Positions 27,252 through 35,888 of a stretch of DNA of 64,000 bases are shown here, one piece after another; the first letter of the stretch is position 1; each line of letters starts with the position of its first letter. The translations under genes and the position numbers were made by a program. Source of the stretch: JAEUNX01 sp034004685. Its GTDB lineage: Bacteria > Pseudomonadota > Gammaproteobacteria > Burkholderiales > Rhodocyclaceae. The notes under the pieces are model-generated. The model saw only the letters and a list, made by a program, of their open reading frames with translations. It did not search any database and was not told where the DNA came from. The DNA lies in assembly GCA_034004685.1 (NCBI GenBank), contig JAVEWG010000019.1, forward strand, positions 1 through 64,000, given 5' to 3'.

Positions 27252-28603
27252 GCCGGCTGTTCTCGGTGGATGCCATCCGCAACTGCCTGGAAGGCATCGT
27301 GCCGGCCAGCCTGTCCACCTGCGGGCCCGACGGGATGCCCAACGTCACCTACGTTTCCCAGTTGATGTACGTGGACCCGGACCACGTGGCCCTGTCCTTC
27401 CAGTTCTTCAACAAGACCCGGGAAAACATCCTGGCCAACCCCCACGCCACCGCCCTGGTGGTGGATCACCTCACGGTGGAGCGTTTCCGCCTGCGCCTGC
27501 GCTACCTGCGCACCGAAACCAGCGGCCCCCTGTTCGAACGGATGAAGGCCAAGCTGGCGGGCATCGCCGCCCACGAAGGCATGACCGGAGTCTTCAAGCT
27601 GCAGGGGGCGGACGTCTATCGGGTGCGGGACATCGAGCCGGTGCCGGGCCGCCAGCTGCCCCCTGCCCAGGAGGGACCGGCCCTGCTGCCGGCCCTGCGG
27701 CGTGCCACCGATGCCCTATCCGCCTGCCGCAGCCTGGAAAGCCTCCTGGACACCCTGGCCTCCAGCCTGGAGCGCCACTTCGATCTGGCCCATCAGATGC
27801 TTTTCATGGCCGACGAAACCGCCGGCAAGCTCTACCTGATGGGCAGCCGGGGATACGCCACCTCCGGGGTGGGGGCAGAGATCCCCTGCGGGGTGGGCGT
27901 GATCGGCATCGCCGCCCGGGAGCGGGTGCCGATCCGGATCATGTTCCCCGCCGCCGACTACGGCTATGGCCGGGCAATCCGGGAACACGCCCTGGCCCAG
28001 GGCATCACCGAACACCTGGAAACCGCCATCCCGCCTCCGGGTCTGGGCAACCCGGCCAGCCAGCTTGCCATTCCCGTGCTGGGCTGCCAGGGACTACAGG
28101 CCGTGCTGTATGTGGAGAGCGAGCGGGAGTGCCATTTTGGCTACGACCTGGAAGACGCCCTGGTGGCCCTGTGCGCCCAATTCGGTCTGGCCCTCCAGAC
28201 CCATCGCGCCCACCAGGAAGCGGAGGAAGACGCCACGCCAGCCCCCGGGGCAGGCACCTGCCCACCCCCGGGCCCGCCCCTCAAGGTGCGCCATTTCTCC
28301 CGCAACCACAGCATTTTTCTGGGGGATGACTACCTCATCAAGGGGGTGGCGGGGGCGATCCTGTGGGTACTCCTGCAGGACGCCACCCGGGAACACCGCA
28401 GCGAATTCTCCAACCGGGCCCTGCGCCTGGACCCGCGCCTGAACCTGCCGGAAATCGATGACAACCTGGAGGCCCGCCTGCTCCTGCTCCAGCGCCGCCT
28501 GGCCGATCGGGCCGCCCCCCTGTCCATCGAGAAGACCGGCCGGGGCCGTTTCGGCCTGCGCCTGGCCCAGCCGGTGGAGCTGGTGGAAGAGGCAGAGCGC
28601 TGA
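27248..28603 (+). CDS. Split-barrel (PNPOx-like) - GAF domain regulatory protein
   Basis: 451 residues in three parts. Residues 1-~140 are a PNPOx-like split barrel (PASLSTCGPDGMPNVTYVSQ, FFNKTRENILANPHATALV). Residues ~155-320 form a GAF sensor domain (LDTLASSLERHFDLAHQMLFMADE, IPCGVGVIGIAARERVPI). Residues ~340-451 are a compact C-terminal domain (VRHFSRNHSIFLGDDYLIKG, GRGRFGLRL) that looks like a winged-helix or signalling output domain, though I cannot name its family. The combination suggests a flavin- or heme-linked redox or gas sensor. Hemerythrin and cytochrome c genes lie next door on the other strand, which fits a redox theme. Confidence 0.7.
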   Translation: MSRLFSVDAIRNCLEGIVPASLSTCGPDGMPNVTYVSQLMYVDPDHVALSFQFFNKTRENILANPHATALVVDHLTVERFRLRLRYLRTETSGPLFERMKAKLAGIAAHEGMTGVFKLQGADVYRVRDIEPVPGRQLPPAQEGPALLPALRRATDALSACRSLESLLDTLASSLERHFDLAHQMLFMADETAGKLYLMGSRGYATSGVGAEIPCGVGVIGIAARERVPIRIMFPAADYGYGRAIREHALAQGITEHLETAIPPPGLGNPASQLAIPVLGCQGLQAVLYVESERECHFGYDLEDALVALCAQFGLALQTHRAHQEAEEDATPAPGAGTCPPPGPPLKVRHFSRNHSIFLGDDYLIKGVAGAILWVLLQDATREHRSEFSNRALRLDPRLNLPEIDDNLEARLLLLQRRLADRAAPLSIEKTGRGRFGLRLAQPVELVEEAER

Positions 28604-28609
28604 GCCCCT

Positions 28610-29308
28610 TCAAGCCGCTTTCCGCAATCCCTGTTCCAGCTTGCCCCAGTCGGCAACGCTCAGATGGGGGCGCACCCCCTCCAGGATGTCCGCCAGCACC
28701 TCGGGGGGCGCCTGATCCCGGATCGGCTGGAGAAACGCCAGGCGCTCCGCCGGGCTCAGGGCCTGGAGGATCCAGCGCATCCCCACCACCGCCTCCTCCG
28801 GGCCCAGGGTGGACACGATCCGGGCCTCCAGGGCCCGCAGCTCGTCGTCCCCATGGGTTCGCCACAGGGCCGCGTTGAGTTCCGTTTCCTCCTGGTGCAT
28901 GTGGACCAGACTTTCCCCCACCATCACCGCCAGCAGACGATACAGACGCAGGGCCGACGCAGCCCGGGCATGGCCCCGACTACGGGCCATCAGGGCCGCC
29001 TGGGCTTCGAGGATATCCAGGCTTACCCCGTGGGAGCGATGGTCGTCCGCGACCTGGGCGGTAGCGCCCGGCATACGGGCTTCCAAGGCCGGATGAACCA
29101 GGCTGTCTTCCTTGCGAAGATGGCTGGCGCACAGCCGCAACAGCACCCCCAGGCTCTCCAGAACCTGGGCCACGGCGGTCTCGTCATCGGTATCCAGGCA
29201 CCCCACCCGGGGCAGTAAGTGGCACATGAAAGCACGCAAGCCCTTGTGGATGGGCAGATAGATGTCGAAACGGGGGGCGGTAGCCCCGGCGGTGTCGGCA
29301 AGATGCAT
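28610..29308 (-). CDS. Hemerythrin-like (HHE) domain protein
   Basis: 232 residues, all-helical. His/Glu residues expected for a di-iron site occur in IHKGLRAF, HLRKEDSLVHPALE, DDHRSHG and VHMHQEETELNAALW. Hemerythrin-type proteins bind O2, NO or sense oxygen or iron in the cytoplasm. There is no other domain. It follows the cytochrome c gene by 12 bases with AGGGAG before the ATG, so the two are co-transcribed. Confidence 0.85.
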   Translation of the reverse strand: MHLADTAGATAPRFDIYLPIHKGLRAFMCHLLPRVGCLDTDDETAVAQVLESLGVLLRLCASHLRKEDSLVHPALEARMPGATAQVADDHRSHGVSLDILEAQAALMARSRGHARAASALRLYRLLAVMVGESLVHMHQEETELNAALWRTHGDDELRALEARIVSTLGPEEAVVGMRWILQALSPAERLAFLQPIRDQAPPEVLADILEGVRPHLSVADWGKLEQGLRKAA

Positions 29309-29320
29309 GGAAATCTCCCT

Positions 29321-29800
29321 TCAGTGGGCCCGGGCGGGGGCCTGGGGTACAAACACGATATGGGCGGTGGCCACCGGCTGGCCGGGAGGCACCGGGGCGG
29401 GGGCTGCCACGCCGGCCGGCCCCAGGCCACGCAGGTAGCGATAGAGGGCATCCACGTCCCCGTCGCTCATGTCCCGCAGGGCGAACCAGGGCATGGGGGG
29501 CAGGCGCGGCGCCCTGGCCTGGACCCGCCATTCCTCAAGGGACAGCTTTTGCGCCACCAGGCGCAAATTGGCGGGGTAGCTCACCCCCCAGGGACCGGAG
29601 AAGCCCACGTCGCTACCAGTGAGCCACCGGGATTCCGGTACCTGGCCGCCCTGTTCAGCGTAGCCGGGGGTATGGCAGTCATTGCAGCCTGCCACCTGGG
29701 TCAGATAGCGGCCGCGGGCCACCTGGGGGTCCTCGGCGTGGGCCGGGCCGTGGAAGGCCGCAGCCAGACCAGCCACCAGGAGCAAAAGTTGTGTTTTCAT
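29321..29800 (-). CDS. Periplasmic monoheme cytochrome c
   Basis: 159 residues from ATG 29800 with AAGGATT upstream; the in-frame extension is rejected. A signal peptide (about 1-22, AHA) precedes one heme c motif, CNDCH, with flanking GRYLTQVAGCNDCHTPGY. MPWFALRDMSDGDVDALYRYL is the typical C-terminal helix with the distal Met in PPMPW. It resembles the cytochrome subunits of alcohol or aldehyde dehydrogenase type. Here its only partner is the hemerythrin gene. Confidence 0.88.
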   Translation of the reverse strand: MKTQLLLLVAGLAAAFHGPAHAEDPQVARGRYLTQVAGCNDCHTPGYAEQGGQVPESRWLTGSDVGFSGPWGVSYPANLRLVAQKLSLEEWRVQARAPRLPPMPWFALRDMSDGDVDALYRYLRGLGPAGVAAPAPVPPGQPVATAHIVFVPQAPARAH

Positions 29801-29918
29801 GGCAATCCTTTCGTTTGACTTGCGGGGCGTTTCGCCCACACCGTCAGACTAGGGATCGCCCACCCTGGCCGCTCCTAATTCTTGCCTCAGCAAACCTTAA
29901 GAATTTCCTAAGAACCCC

Positions 29919-30272
29919 ATGCCCCTCCAACGCCTTGGCGTCACCGCCCGATATGCCGACATCGTCACCCACAACGGCACCCTGTACACCGTGGAAGTCC
30001 CTACTTCCGAAAACGGCGACATCCACACCCAGATCAACGAACTCCTCACCAGCCTGGAAGGCCTGCTCACCCGGGGCGGCTCCAGCAAGGGCCAACTCTT
30101 GATGGCCACGATTTATCTCGTGGACATGGCCGACTACGACGCCCTCAACCAGGCCTGGGAGGCCTGGCTGCCCCCCGGCGCGGCCCCCTGCCGGGCCTGC
30201 GTGCAGGTCGCCCGCCTGGCCAAGCCCGGCTGGCGGGTGGAGATTGCCGTGACCGCGGCCTGCCAGGGATAA
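29919..30272 (+). CDS. RidA-family (YjgF/YER057c) protein
   Basis: 117 residues matching the short RidA family, with NGTLYTVEVPTSENGDI, QINELLTSLEGLLTRGGSSKGQLLMATIYLVDM and the C-terminal VQVARLAKPGWRVEIAVTAA. The arginine that usually binds the carboxylate in canonical RidA (xRxxV) appears here as CRACVQVARL. Members hydrolyse reactive enamine/imine intermediates such as 2-aminoacrylate, though many subfamilies have other roles. It is divergent from the cytochrome c gene, with an AT-rich stretch (29880-29910) that may hold the promoters. Confidence 0.88.
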   Translation: MPLQRLGVTARYADIVTHNGTLYTVEVPTSENGDIHTQINELLTSLEGLLTRGGSSKGQLLMATIYLVDMADYDALNQAWEAWLPPGAAPCRACVQVARLAKPGWRVEIAVTAACQG

Positions 30273-30314
30273 GTCCGGCTTTCCGCCAACCCGCCCCCAG
30301 CGCAGAATCCGCCC

Positions 30315-30791
30315 ATGCCCAAGCTTGATCTCCCCATCAGCGCCGTGCTGGCCACGCCCTTCGGGGCCATGGGCCTGCGGGAGGCTGACGGCCTCCTCCA
30401 CGAAATCGTCTTCCTGCCCCCGGGCACGCCGCTCCAGGCACCCGCATCCCCCGCCGGGCAGGCCTTCGCCGCCGACCTGGCCCGCTACCTAGCCGACCCG
30501 GACGCAGCCTTCGCCCTGCCGCCCCCCACCGGCACCCCCTTCCAGCGCCGGGTCTGGCAGGCCATCGCCGCCATTCCCCGGGGCGAGGTCCGCAGCTACG
30601 GGGCGCTGGCCCGGACCCTGGGCAGCGCCCCCCGGGCAGTGGGCCAGGCCTGCGGCGCCAATCCCTACCCCCTGGCGATCCCCTGCCACCGGGTCGTGTC
30701 CGCCACTGGCCTGGGGGGATTCGCCGGCGCAACCGGGGGTTACCTCCTGGCCAGCAAGCGCTGGCTGCTCCACCACGAAGGCGTGTTGTGA
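30315..30791 (+). CDS. ogt: Methylated-DNA--protein-cysteine methyltransferase
   Basis: 158 residues. The acceptor Cys124 lies in IPCHRVV and the DNA-binding helix in the segment GEVRSYGALARTLGSAPRAVG. It directly repairs O6-alkylguanine by suicide transfer. The last codons overlap the start of xerD (GTGA), so the two are coupled. Confidence 0.93.
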   Translation: MPKLDLPISAVLATPFGAMGLREADGLLHEIVFLPPGTPLQAPASPAGQAFAADLARYLADPDAAFALPPPTGTPFQRRVWQAIAAIPRGEVRSYGALARTLGSAPRAVGQACGANPYPLAIPCHRVVSATGLGGFAGATGGYLLASKRWLLHHEGVL

Positions 30792-31702
30792 CCTCGGCCG
30801 ACGCCCTGACGGCCGCCGACCAGCAGGAACTGGACCGCTTCTGCGACAGCCTGTGGCTGGAGCATGGCCTGTCCCGCCACACCCTGGCGGCCTACCGCAG
30901 CGACCTGTCCCGCTATGCCCTCTGGCTGCGTCCCCGGGGGGTGGCCCTGCCCCAGGCCAGCGCCGCCGACCTCCACGCCTATCTGGCCGATTTCGCCCCG
31001 GGGGCCAAGCCCGCCAGCCAACGCCGCCTACTCTCGTCCCTGCGCCGCTATTTCCGCCACTTGGCGATGGAGGGGCGGATTCAGGAAGACCCCACGGTGG
31101 CCATTGACCCGCCCCTGCGGGTCGAGCGCTTCCCCCGCACCCTCAGCGAAGCCCAGGTGGAGGCCCTGCTCCAGGGCCCCGACCTGGAAACGTCCCAGGG
31201 CCTGCGGGACCGGGCCATGCTGGAGTTGCTCTACGCCTGCGGCCTGCGGGTTTCGGAACTGGTGGAACTCAAGGTTTTTGCCCTCAGCCTGTCCGAAGGA
31301 GTGCTCAAGGTCATGGGCAAGGGTGCCCGGGAGCGCCTGATTCCCCTGGGGGAAGTAGCCGCCGACTGGCTGCGTCGCTATCTGGCGGAAGCCCGCCCGG
31401 ACATCCTCGGCGTCCGGCAAAGCGACGCCCTGTTCGTCACCCGCATGGGCAGCGCCATGAGCCGCCAGATGTTCTGGCGCCTGATCAAACAATATGGACA
31501 GCGAGCCGGCATCGATCCCGCACGGATTTCCCCCCATACCCTGCGCCACGCCTTCGCCACCCATTTACTCAACCACGGCGCCGATTTGCGGGTGGTTCAA
31601 CTCCTCCTCGGCCACGCAGATATTTCCACCACCCAGATTTACACCCACGTGGCCCGGGAGCGACTTAAGAATCTCCACGCCCAGCACCATCCCCGGGGCT
31701 GA
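30788..31702 (+). CDS. xerD: Site-specific tyrosine recombinase XerD
   Basis: 304 residues from GTG 30788. An N-terminal SAM-like core-binding domain (LEHGLSRHTLAAYRSDLSRY) precedes the catalytic domain. The R-K-H-R-H-Y set is present: Arg in LYACGLRVSEL, Lys in MGKGARERLIPL, HTLRHAFATHLL, LLGHADISTTQIYTHV. With XerC it resolves chromosome dimers at dif under FtsK control. It is a host gene and not the integrase of the island at 39.8 kb. Confidence 0.95.
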   Translation: MTSADALTAADQQELDRFCDSLWLEHGLSRHTLAAYRSDLSRYALWLRPRGVALPQASAADLHAYLADFAPGAKPASQRRLLSSLRRYFRHLAMEGRIQEDPTVAIDPPLRVERFPRTLSEAQVEALLQGPDLETSQGLRDRAMLELLYACGLRVSELVELKVFALSLSEGVLKVMGKGARERLIPLGEVAADWLRRYLAEARPDILGVRQSDALFVTRMGSAMSRQMFWRLIKQYGQRAGIDPARISPHTLRHAFATHLLNHGADLRVVQLLLGHADISTTQIYTHVARERLKNLHAQHHPRG

Positions 31703-31788
31703 TTTCAGCCAACCAGGATTTAATCCCCCTGCCACGATCCAATCAAAGGGATATCCTTGCTTTATTCGAACCGCCACCGAGAATCGCC

Positions 31789-32289
31789 ATGAGCACCCTC
31801 GACAAAAACCCGCCGGAAACCCCCGCCACCCGATTCCTGCGCCACCACGGCATTCCTTTTTCCGCCCATTTATATACCTACGAGGAGCAGGGCGGCACCC
31901 GCGTTTCCGCCCGGGAGCTAAATGTCCCTGAACATGCAGTGGTCAAGACCCTGATCATGGAAAACGAGCGGGCCGAACCGCTGATCGTATTGATGCATGG
32001 GGACTGCAAGGTTTCCACCAAGGAATTGGCCCGCCAGGCCGGTGTCAAAAAAATCGACACATGCCGCCCCGAAACAGCCCAGCGCCACACCGGTTATATG
32101 GTGGGGGGCACATCACCCTTCGGCACCCGCAAAGCCATGCCCCTATTCATGGAGAAAACCATCCTCGATCTGCCCTTGGTGTATATCAACGGGGGCCGGC
32201 GGGGCTTTCTGGTTGGGATTCACCCCCATGACATCCTGCGAATAATGCAACCCAGCCTGGTGACAGTAAAACTTACAGAAAAAAACTGA
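31789..32289 (+). CDS. ybaK: Cys-tRNA(Pro)/Cys-tRNA(Cys) deacylase, YbaK/EbsC family
   Basis: 166 residues. TPATRFLRHHGIPFSAHLY, the strand LIVLMHGDCKVSTKELAR with the catalytic-type Lys, GYMVGGTSPFGTRKAMPLF and a glycine-rich C-terminus place it in the YbaK branch of the editing-domain family. It removes cysteine mischarged on tRNA-Pro in trans. Located after xerD with an 86-base gap. Confidence 0.93.
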   Translation: MSTLDKNPPETPATRFLRHHGIPFSAHLYTYEEQGGTRVSARELNVPEHAVVKTLIMENERAEPLIVLMHGDCKVSTKELARQAGVKKIDTCRPETAQRHTGYMVGGTSPFGTRKAMPLFMEKTILDLPLVYINGGRRGFLVGIHPHDILRIMQPSLVTVKLTEKN

Positions 32290-32408
32290 ACCGCGCTTAT
32301 TGAATACATTCAGGCATTGGTGGCAGAATCCCACCAAATTCCAAGCAGCCCTCGACTCAGGCCGTGATTTCCACTGCCGGGGCCTCGGAAAATATCTGGA
32401 GCCTATCC

Positions 32409-32780
32409 ATGGATTTATCCAGCATGAACTTGACCGAACTGCGTCGTTTGCAGAACAAGGTGGCAACCGAGATCACCCGCCGCGCCAGCACTGCCAAGCG
32501 CGACCTGTTCAAGCAGGTTCAGAAGCTGGCCGCTGAAGCCGGTGTCTCCCTCGGAGATCTGCTCGCAGGTGAAGCCAAGCCGGCCCGGGAAGCCGCCCCC
32601 AAAAAGCGCGGAAAACCCGCCAAGGCAAAATCCCCGGCCGCCGGCAGCAAGGTACCCGCCAAATATCGCCACCCGGAAAACCCGTCCCTGACCTGGACCG
32701 GGCGTGGCCGTAAACCCAAATGGGTTGAAGAATGTCTGGCCCAGGGCACGCCCCTGGACCAACTGACCATCAGCAAGTAA
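32409..32780 (+). CDS. H-NS family nucleoid-associated protein
   Basis: 123 residues from ATG 32409 (GGAG at 32398-32401); an earlier in-frame ATG at 32364 is unlikely. An N-terminal oligomerisation coiled coil (LTELRRLQNKVATEITRR) leads through a Lys/Pro/Ala linker to the DNA-binding motif TWTGRGRKPKWVEE. The TGRGRKP-W core is the AT-hook-like element of betaproteobacterial H-NS/Bph3 proteins. It silences AT-rich, horizontally acquired DNA, such as the Zorya block and the island in this window. It ends in its own terminator. Confidence 0.92.
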   Translation: MDLSSMNLTELRRLQNKVATEITRRASTAKRDLFKQVQKLAAEAGVSLGDLLAGEAKPAREAAPKKRGKPAKAKSPAAGSKVPAKYRHPENPSLTWTGRGRKPKWVEECLAQGTPLDQLTISK

Positions 32781-32824
32781 TCGGCGCGGCGCGTGAGATA
32801 ACGGTTTTCACGCCCCCCGGCAAG

Positions 32825-32863
32825 ACGGTCGGCACCCTCGAAAAGGGGTTGCCGACCGTTTTC
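32825..32863. terminator. Bidirectional terminator between hns and folB
   Basis: A 10-bp perfect stem, ACGGTCGGCA / TGCCGACCGT, has an inner CCC/GGG extension and a T-rich tail (GTTTTCATTT). It ends the H-NS transcript and also lies directly after the folB stop on the other strand. Confidence 0.85.
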
Positions 32864-32865
32864 AT

Positions 32866-33243
32866 TTAGACCTCAGAATCCGGCAAACCCAGGCCATCCC
32901 GGCCCCGCTGAATGAAAACCCCGACCCGCCGCACATCCTTCATCACCCCGATCTTGGCGATCCGCAGCTTCACCCAGGGGGCGTTGAATTCATCGAAAAG
33001 CAGCGTCACCACGTGCTCCCCCAGGGTTTCGATCAGATTGAAATGCCGGCTTCCCAATTCATCCCTGATCCGGGCAATTACCTGGGCGTAATCGATCGTG
33101 TCGGCGATATCATCCCGCTCGGCGGCCGCGTCGGGGACGCCGAAGGTCATATTGAGCTCCACCACCTGGGGCGCGACCTTTTCCCGTGGATATATTCCCA
33201 CCCAGGCATCCACGCGCAGTTCTTCAATGAAGATGAAATCCAT
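32866..33243 (-). CDS. folB: Dihydroneopterin aldolase
   Basis: 125 residues from ATG 33243; an upstream in-frame TTG two codons earlier is not needed. The start MDFIFIEELRVDAWVGIYPRE and the catalytic Glu/Lys region (DYAQVIARIRDELGSRHFNLIETLGE) are typical of FolB. It makes 6-hydroxymethyl-dihydropterin in folate synthesis. It is divergent from plsY across 42 bases. Confidence 0.93.
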   Translation of the reverse strand: MDFIFIEELRVDAWVGIYPREKVAPQVVELNMTFGVPDAAAERDDIADTIDYAQVIARIRDELGSRHFNLIETLGEHVVTLLFDEFNAPWVKLRIAKIGVMKDVRRVGVFIQRGRDGLGLPDSEV

Positions 33244-33285
33244 GACCAATCCCGGATTAGAATTCGCCCCATTCTAGGGGAAAAC

Positions 33286-33894
33286 ATGAATACTCTGCTC
33301 GTCGCCCTCGGCGCCTATCTGCTGGGCTCCATTCCTTTCGCAGTGGTCACCAGCCGGCTGTTTGGCTTGGCCGACCCCCGCAATTACGGCTCCGGCAATC
33401 CGGGCGCCACCAACGTGCTGCGCAGCGGCAACAAGCTGGCGGCCCTCGCCACCCTGATCGGCGACGCCCTCAAGGGCTGGCTGCCGGTGTGGCTGATCAG
33501 CCGCCATGGCGCGGATTTCGGACTGTCCGAGTGGCACGTGGCGCTGGCCGGACTGGCCGCCTTCCTGGGCCACCTGTATCCAGTCACCCTGGGTTTCAAG
33601 GGGGGCAAGGGTGTCGCCACCGCCCTGGGGGTGCTGGCCGGGTTCGGCGGCTGGATCGCCCTGGGCTGTGCCGGCCTGTGGATTGGGGTGGCCGCAGCCA
33701 CCCGCTACTCCTCGGCCGCCGCCCTGTGCGCCGCCCTGGCTGCCCCGGCCCTGGCCCACTGGCTGGGTGCCCCCCCACCCCTGACCGGCGCCACGGTGGT
33801 CATGGCGCTGCTGCTGTTCTGGCGCCACGCAGCCAATATCCAGCGCCTCCTGGCGGGCACCGAAAGCCGCCTGGGCGGCGCCAAGAAGGGCTGA
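33286..33894 (+). CDS. plsY: Glycerol-3-phosphate acyltransferase PlsY
   Basis: 202 residues from ATG 33286 with AGGGG upstream. Multi-spanning membrane protein with the family loops: GSIPFAVV at the start, DPRNYGSGNPGATNVLR and GFKGGKGVATALG. It transfers acyl from acyl-phosphate to glycerol-3-phosphate, the first step of phospholipid synthesis. The gene meets tsaD head-on with 10 bases between. Confidence 0.95.
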   Translation: MNTLLVALGAYLLGSIPFAVVTSRLFGLADPRNYGSGNPGATNVLRSGNKLAALATLIGDALKGWLPVWLISRHGADFGLSEWHVALAGLAAFLGHLYPVTLGFKGGKGVATALGVLAGFGGWIALGCAGLWIGVAAATRYSSAAALCAALAAPALAHWLGAPPPLTGATVVMALLLFWRHAANIQRLLAGTESRLGGAKKG

Positions 33895-33904
33895 ATCGCG
33901 GCAG

Positions 33905-34933
33905 TCAGGCCTGGCCGGGCGCGGTCAGGGCATGGAGATCCCAGCGGGGCCGAACCTGGATGGCTCCGGTGCTCGCCCCCGCTTCACCCTGGGCCAGGCG
34001 CAGGGCGCCGGCGAAGGCAATCATGGCCCCGTTGTCGGTACACAGGGCCGGCTCCGGGTAATACACCTGGCACCGCCGCCGCCGGGCGGCTTGATCCAGC
34101 GCATCCCGCAAGCGGCGATTGGCGCCCACCCCCCCCGCCACCACCAGGCGCTTCAGGCCTGTCCGAGCCAGGGCCGCGAGGGCCTTGGCCACCAGCACAG
34201 CCACCGCCGCCTCCTGGAATTCGGCCGCCAGATCCGCCGCCTGGGCCGGGTCGTAATCAGGCTGGCGCAGGGCCGTCAGCACAGCGGTCTTCAATCCGCT
34301 GAAGCTGAAGTTCAAATCCCCCGAGTGGAGCATCGGTCGGGGCAGGACAAAGCGCCCCGGCACCCCGTCGGCCGCCAGGGCGGCCAAGGCCGGCCCGCCG
34401 GGGTAGGGCAGGCCCATGAGCTTGGCGGTCTTGTCGAAGGCTTCGCCCGCTGCGTCATCCACCGTTTCCCCCAACAGCCGGTAACGGCCAACCCCCTCCA
34501 CCGCCATCAGCTGGGTATGCCCCCCCGAAACCAGCAAGGCCACAAAGGGAAACCCGGGGGGGTCGGCCGCCAGCAGCGGCGACAACAAATGGCCTTCCAG
34601 GTGATGCACCGGCAAGGCGGGAATCCCCAGTGCGCAGGCCATCGACCGGCCCACGCTGGCCCCCACCAATAGCGCCCCGGCAAGCCCCGGGCCGGCGGTG
34701 TAGGCCAAGGCGTCCAGATCCTCCGGCGCCAGGGCGGCGTCGGCCAGGGTCTGGCGGATCAGGGCGGGCAGCAGCCGGACGTGGTCCCGGGAGGCCAGCT
34801 CCGGCACGACCCCACCATAGGCCGCGTGGAGGTCGATCTGGGAATGGAGGCGGTGAGCGAGCAGCCCCGCCCCAGTGTCGTACACCGCCACGCCAGTCTC
34901 GTCACAGGAGGTTTCGATGCCCAGCACACGCAT
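33905..34933 (-). CDS. tsaD: tRNA threonylcarbamoyladenosine synthase subunit TsaD
   Basis: 342 residues. N-terminal MRVLGIETSCDETGVAVYD, metal ligands His111 and His115 in VHHLEGH, and C-terminal CTDNGAMIAFAG are diagnostic. With TsaB, TsaC and TsaE it makes t6A37 in ANN-decoding tRNAs, including the tRNA-Ile(CAU) genes seen later in the window. It is divergent from rpsU, the usual arrangement. Confidence 0.97.
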   Translation of the reverse strand: MRVLGIETSCDETGVAVYDTGAGLLAHRLHSQIDLHAAYGGVVPELASRDHVRLLPALIRQTLADAALAPEDLDALAYTAGPGLAGALLVGASVGRSMACALGIPALPVHHLEGHLLSPLLAADPPGFPFVALLVSGGHTQLMAVEGVGRYRLLGETVDDAAGEAFDKTAKLMGLPYPGGPALAALAADGVPGRFVLPRPMLHSGDLNFSFSGLKTAVLTALRQPDYDPAQAADLAAEFQEAAVAVLVAKALAALARTGLKRLVVAGGVGANRRLRDALDQAARRRRCQVYYPEPALCTDNGAMIAFAGALRLAQGEAGASTGAIQVRPRWDLHALTAPGQA

Positions 34934-35003
34934 GGCCAGTCCTGTCGCGCAAAAGGGCTCATTCTAGCCGACCCGCCAGGCCGATACAGAAACCGACTTC
35001 TCC

Positions 35004-35026
35004 TTGACAAGAAAGCAGGTTATACT
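35004..35026 (+). promoter_or_regulatory. Candidate rpsU promoter elements
   Basis: A perfect TTGACA (35004-35009) and a good TATACT (35021-35026) lie 41-63 bases before rpsU. The spacing between them is only 11 bases, too short for one sigma-70 promoter. Probably only the TATACT box is used with a weaker -35 upstream, or the match is partly fortuitous. Confidence 0.35.
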
Positions 35027-35066
35027 GCGCGACTTTTCGGCCCCCGAACAATCAAGGAATCACGCA

Positions 35067-35279
35067 ATGCCGGGTATTCGCGTCAAGGAAAACGAGCCGT
35101 TTGAAGTCGCTATCCGCCGCTTCAAGCGCACCATTGAAAAAGCCGGCCTTCTCACCGAGCTGCGGTCCCGCGAGTTCTACGAGAAGCCCACTGCCGAGCG
35201 CAAGCGCAAGCTGGCCGCCGCCGTGAAGCGCCATCACAAGCGCATCCGCAGCCAGACCCTGCCGCCCAAGATGTACTGA
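35067..35279 (+). CDS. rpsU: 30S ribosomal protein bS21
   Basis: 70 residues from ATG 35067 with AAGGA upstream. The sequence PGIRVKENEPFEVAIRRFKR, then the basic helix RERKRKLAAAVKRHHKR region and C-terminal LPPKMY, is that of bS21. It opens the rpsU-yqeY-dnaG-rpoD macromolecular-synthesis cluster. A terminator-like hairpin follows. Confidence 0.97.
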   Translation: MPGIRVKENEPFEVAIRRFKRTIEKAGLLTELRSREFYEKPTAERKRKLAAAVKRHHKRIRSQTLPPKMY

Positions 35280-35305
35280 TCCCGCTAAAGCGGCGCAAGA
35301 ATGCC

Positions 35306-35350
35306 GCCACGGAGGGTGCCGGAATCGTCCGGTGCCCTCCGTGGCTTTTG
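35306..35350 (+). terminator. Terminator after rpsU
   Basis: A long stem, GCCACGGAGGG...CCCTCCGTGGC with an internal mismatch, is followed by TTTTGTGCTTT. It would limit read-through from the very strongly expressed rpsU into yqeY-dnaG, as in other proteobacteria where dnaG is kept low. Confidence 0.75.
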
Positions 35351-35381
35351 TGCTTTCCCATCTTCTTCGAGCAACCGAGCC

Positions 35382-35828
35382 ATGTCCCTGAAGCTTCGCA
35401 TCAACGAGGATATGAAGGCCGCCCTGCGCGCCAAGGATACTCCCCGGCTGTCCGCCATCCGCCTGCTGATGGCAGCCATCAAGCAAAGGGAAGTGGATGA
35501 GCGGATCGAACTGGACGATGGCGCAGTCATCGCAGTGGTGGACAAGCTCCTCAAACAGCGCAAGGACTCCGCCAGCCAGTACGACAACGCCGGCCGGGCC
35601 GATCTGGCCGCCGGCGAGCGCTTCGAGATCGAGGTGCTCTCTGCCTACATGCCTGCCGGCCTGTCCGACGCGGAAGTGGATGCCGCCATCACCGCCGCCC
35701 TGGCGGAGTCGGGCGCCGCCTCGCCCGCCGACATGGGTAAGGCGATGGCCATCCTGAAGCCGGCCCTGGCGGGCAAGGCCGACATGGGCCAGGTTTCCGC
35801 GAAGGTGCGGGCGCGGCTGGCAAACTGA
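35382..35828 (+). CDS. yqeY: GatB/YqeY domain protein
   Basis: 148 residues from ATG 35382. Full-length match to the short YqeY family: MSLKLRINEDMKAALRAKD, IRLLMAAIKQREVDERI, DMGKAMAILKPALAGKADM. The C-terminal helical domain is the tRNA-binding tail found in GatB. The exact role is unknown. Between rpsU and dnaG, as usual. Confidence 0.93.
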   Translation: MSLKLRINEDMKAALRAKDTPRLSAIRLLMAAIKQREVDERIELDDGAVIAVVDKLLKQRKDSASQYDNAGRADLAAGERFEIEVLSAYMPAGLSDAEVDAAITAALAESGAASPADMGKAMAILKPALAGKADMGQVSAKVRARLAN

Positions 35829-35888
35829 CCCAGTCGGGCTAGTCTGGTAAACGGCGGCCAGCACCCCAGCGGCTGCCACCGGATCAGC

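Noticed and set aside
27190..28329. A 379-residue plus-strand frame in the split-barrel/GAF gene
   Set aside because: Its translation is Pro/Arg/Gly-rich noise. The frame starting at 27248 has recognisable domains and an ATGA overlap with the preceding gene.
35004..35026. A consensus sigma-70 promoter for rpsU
   Set aside because: Both hexamers are good but only 11 bases apart, so they cannot be used together. Listed only as candidate elements.
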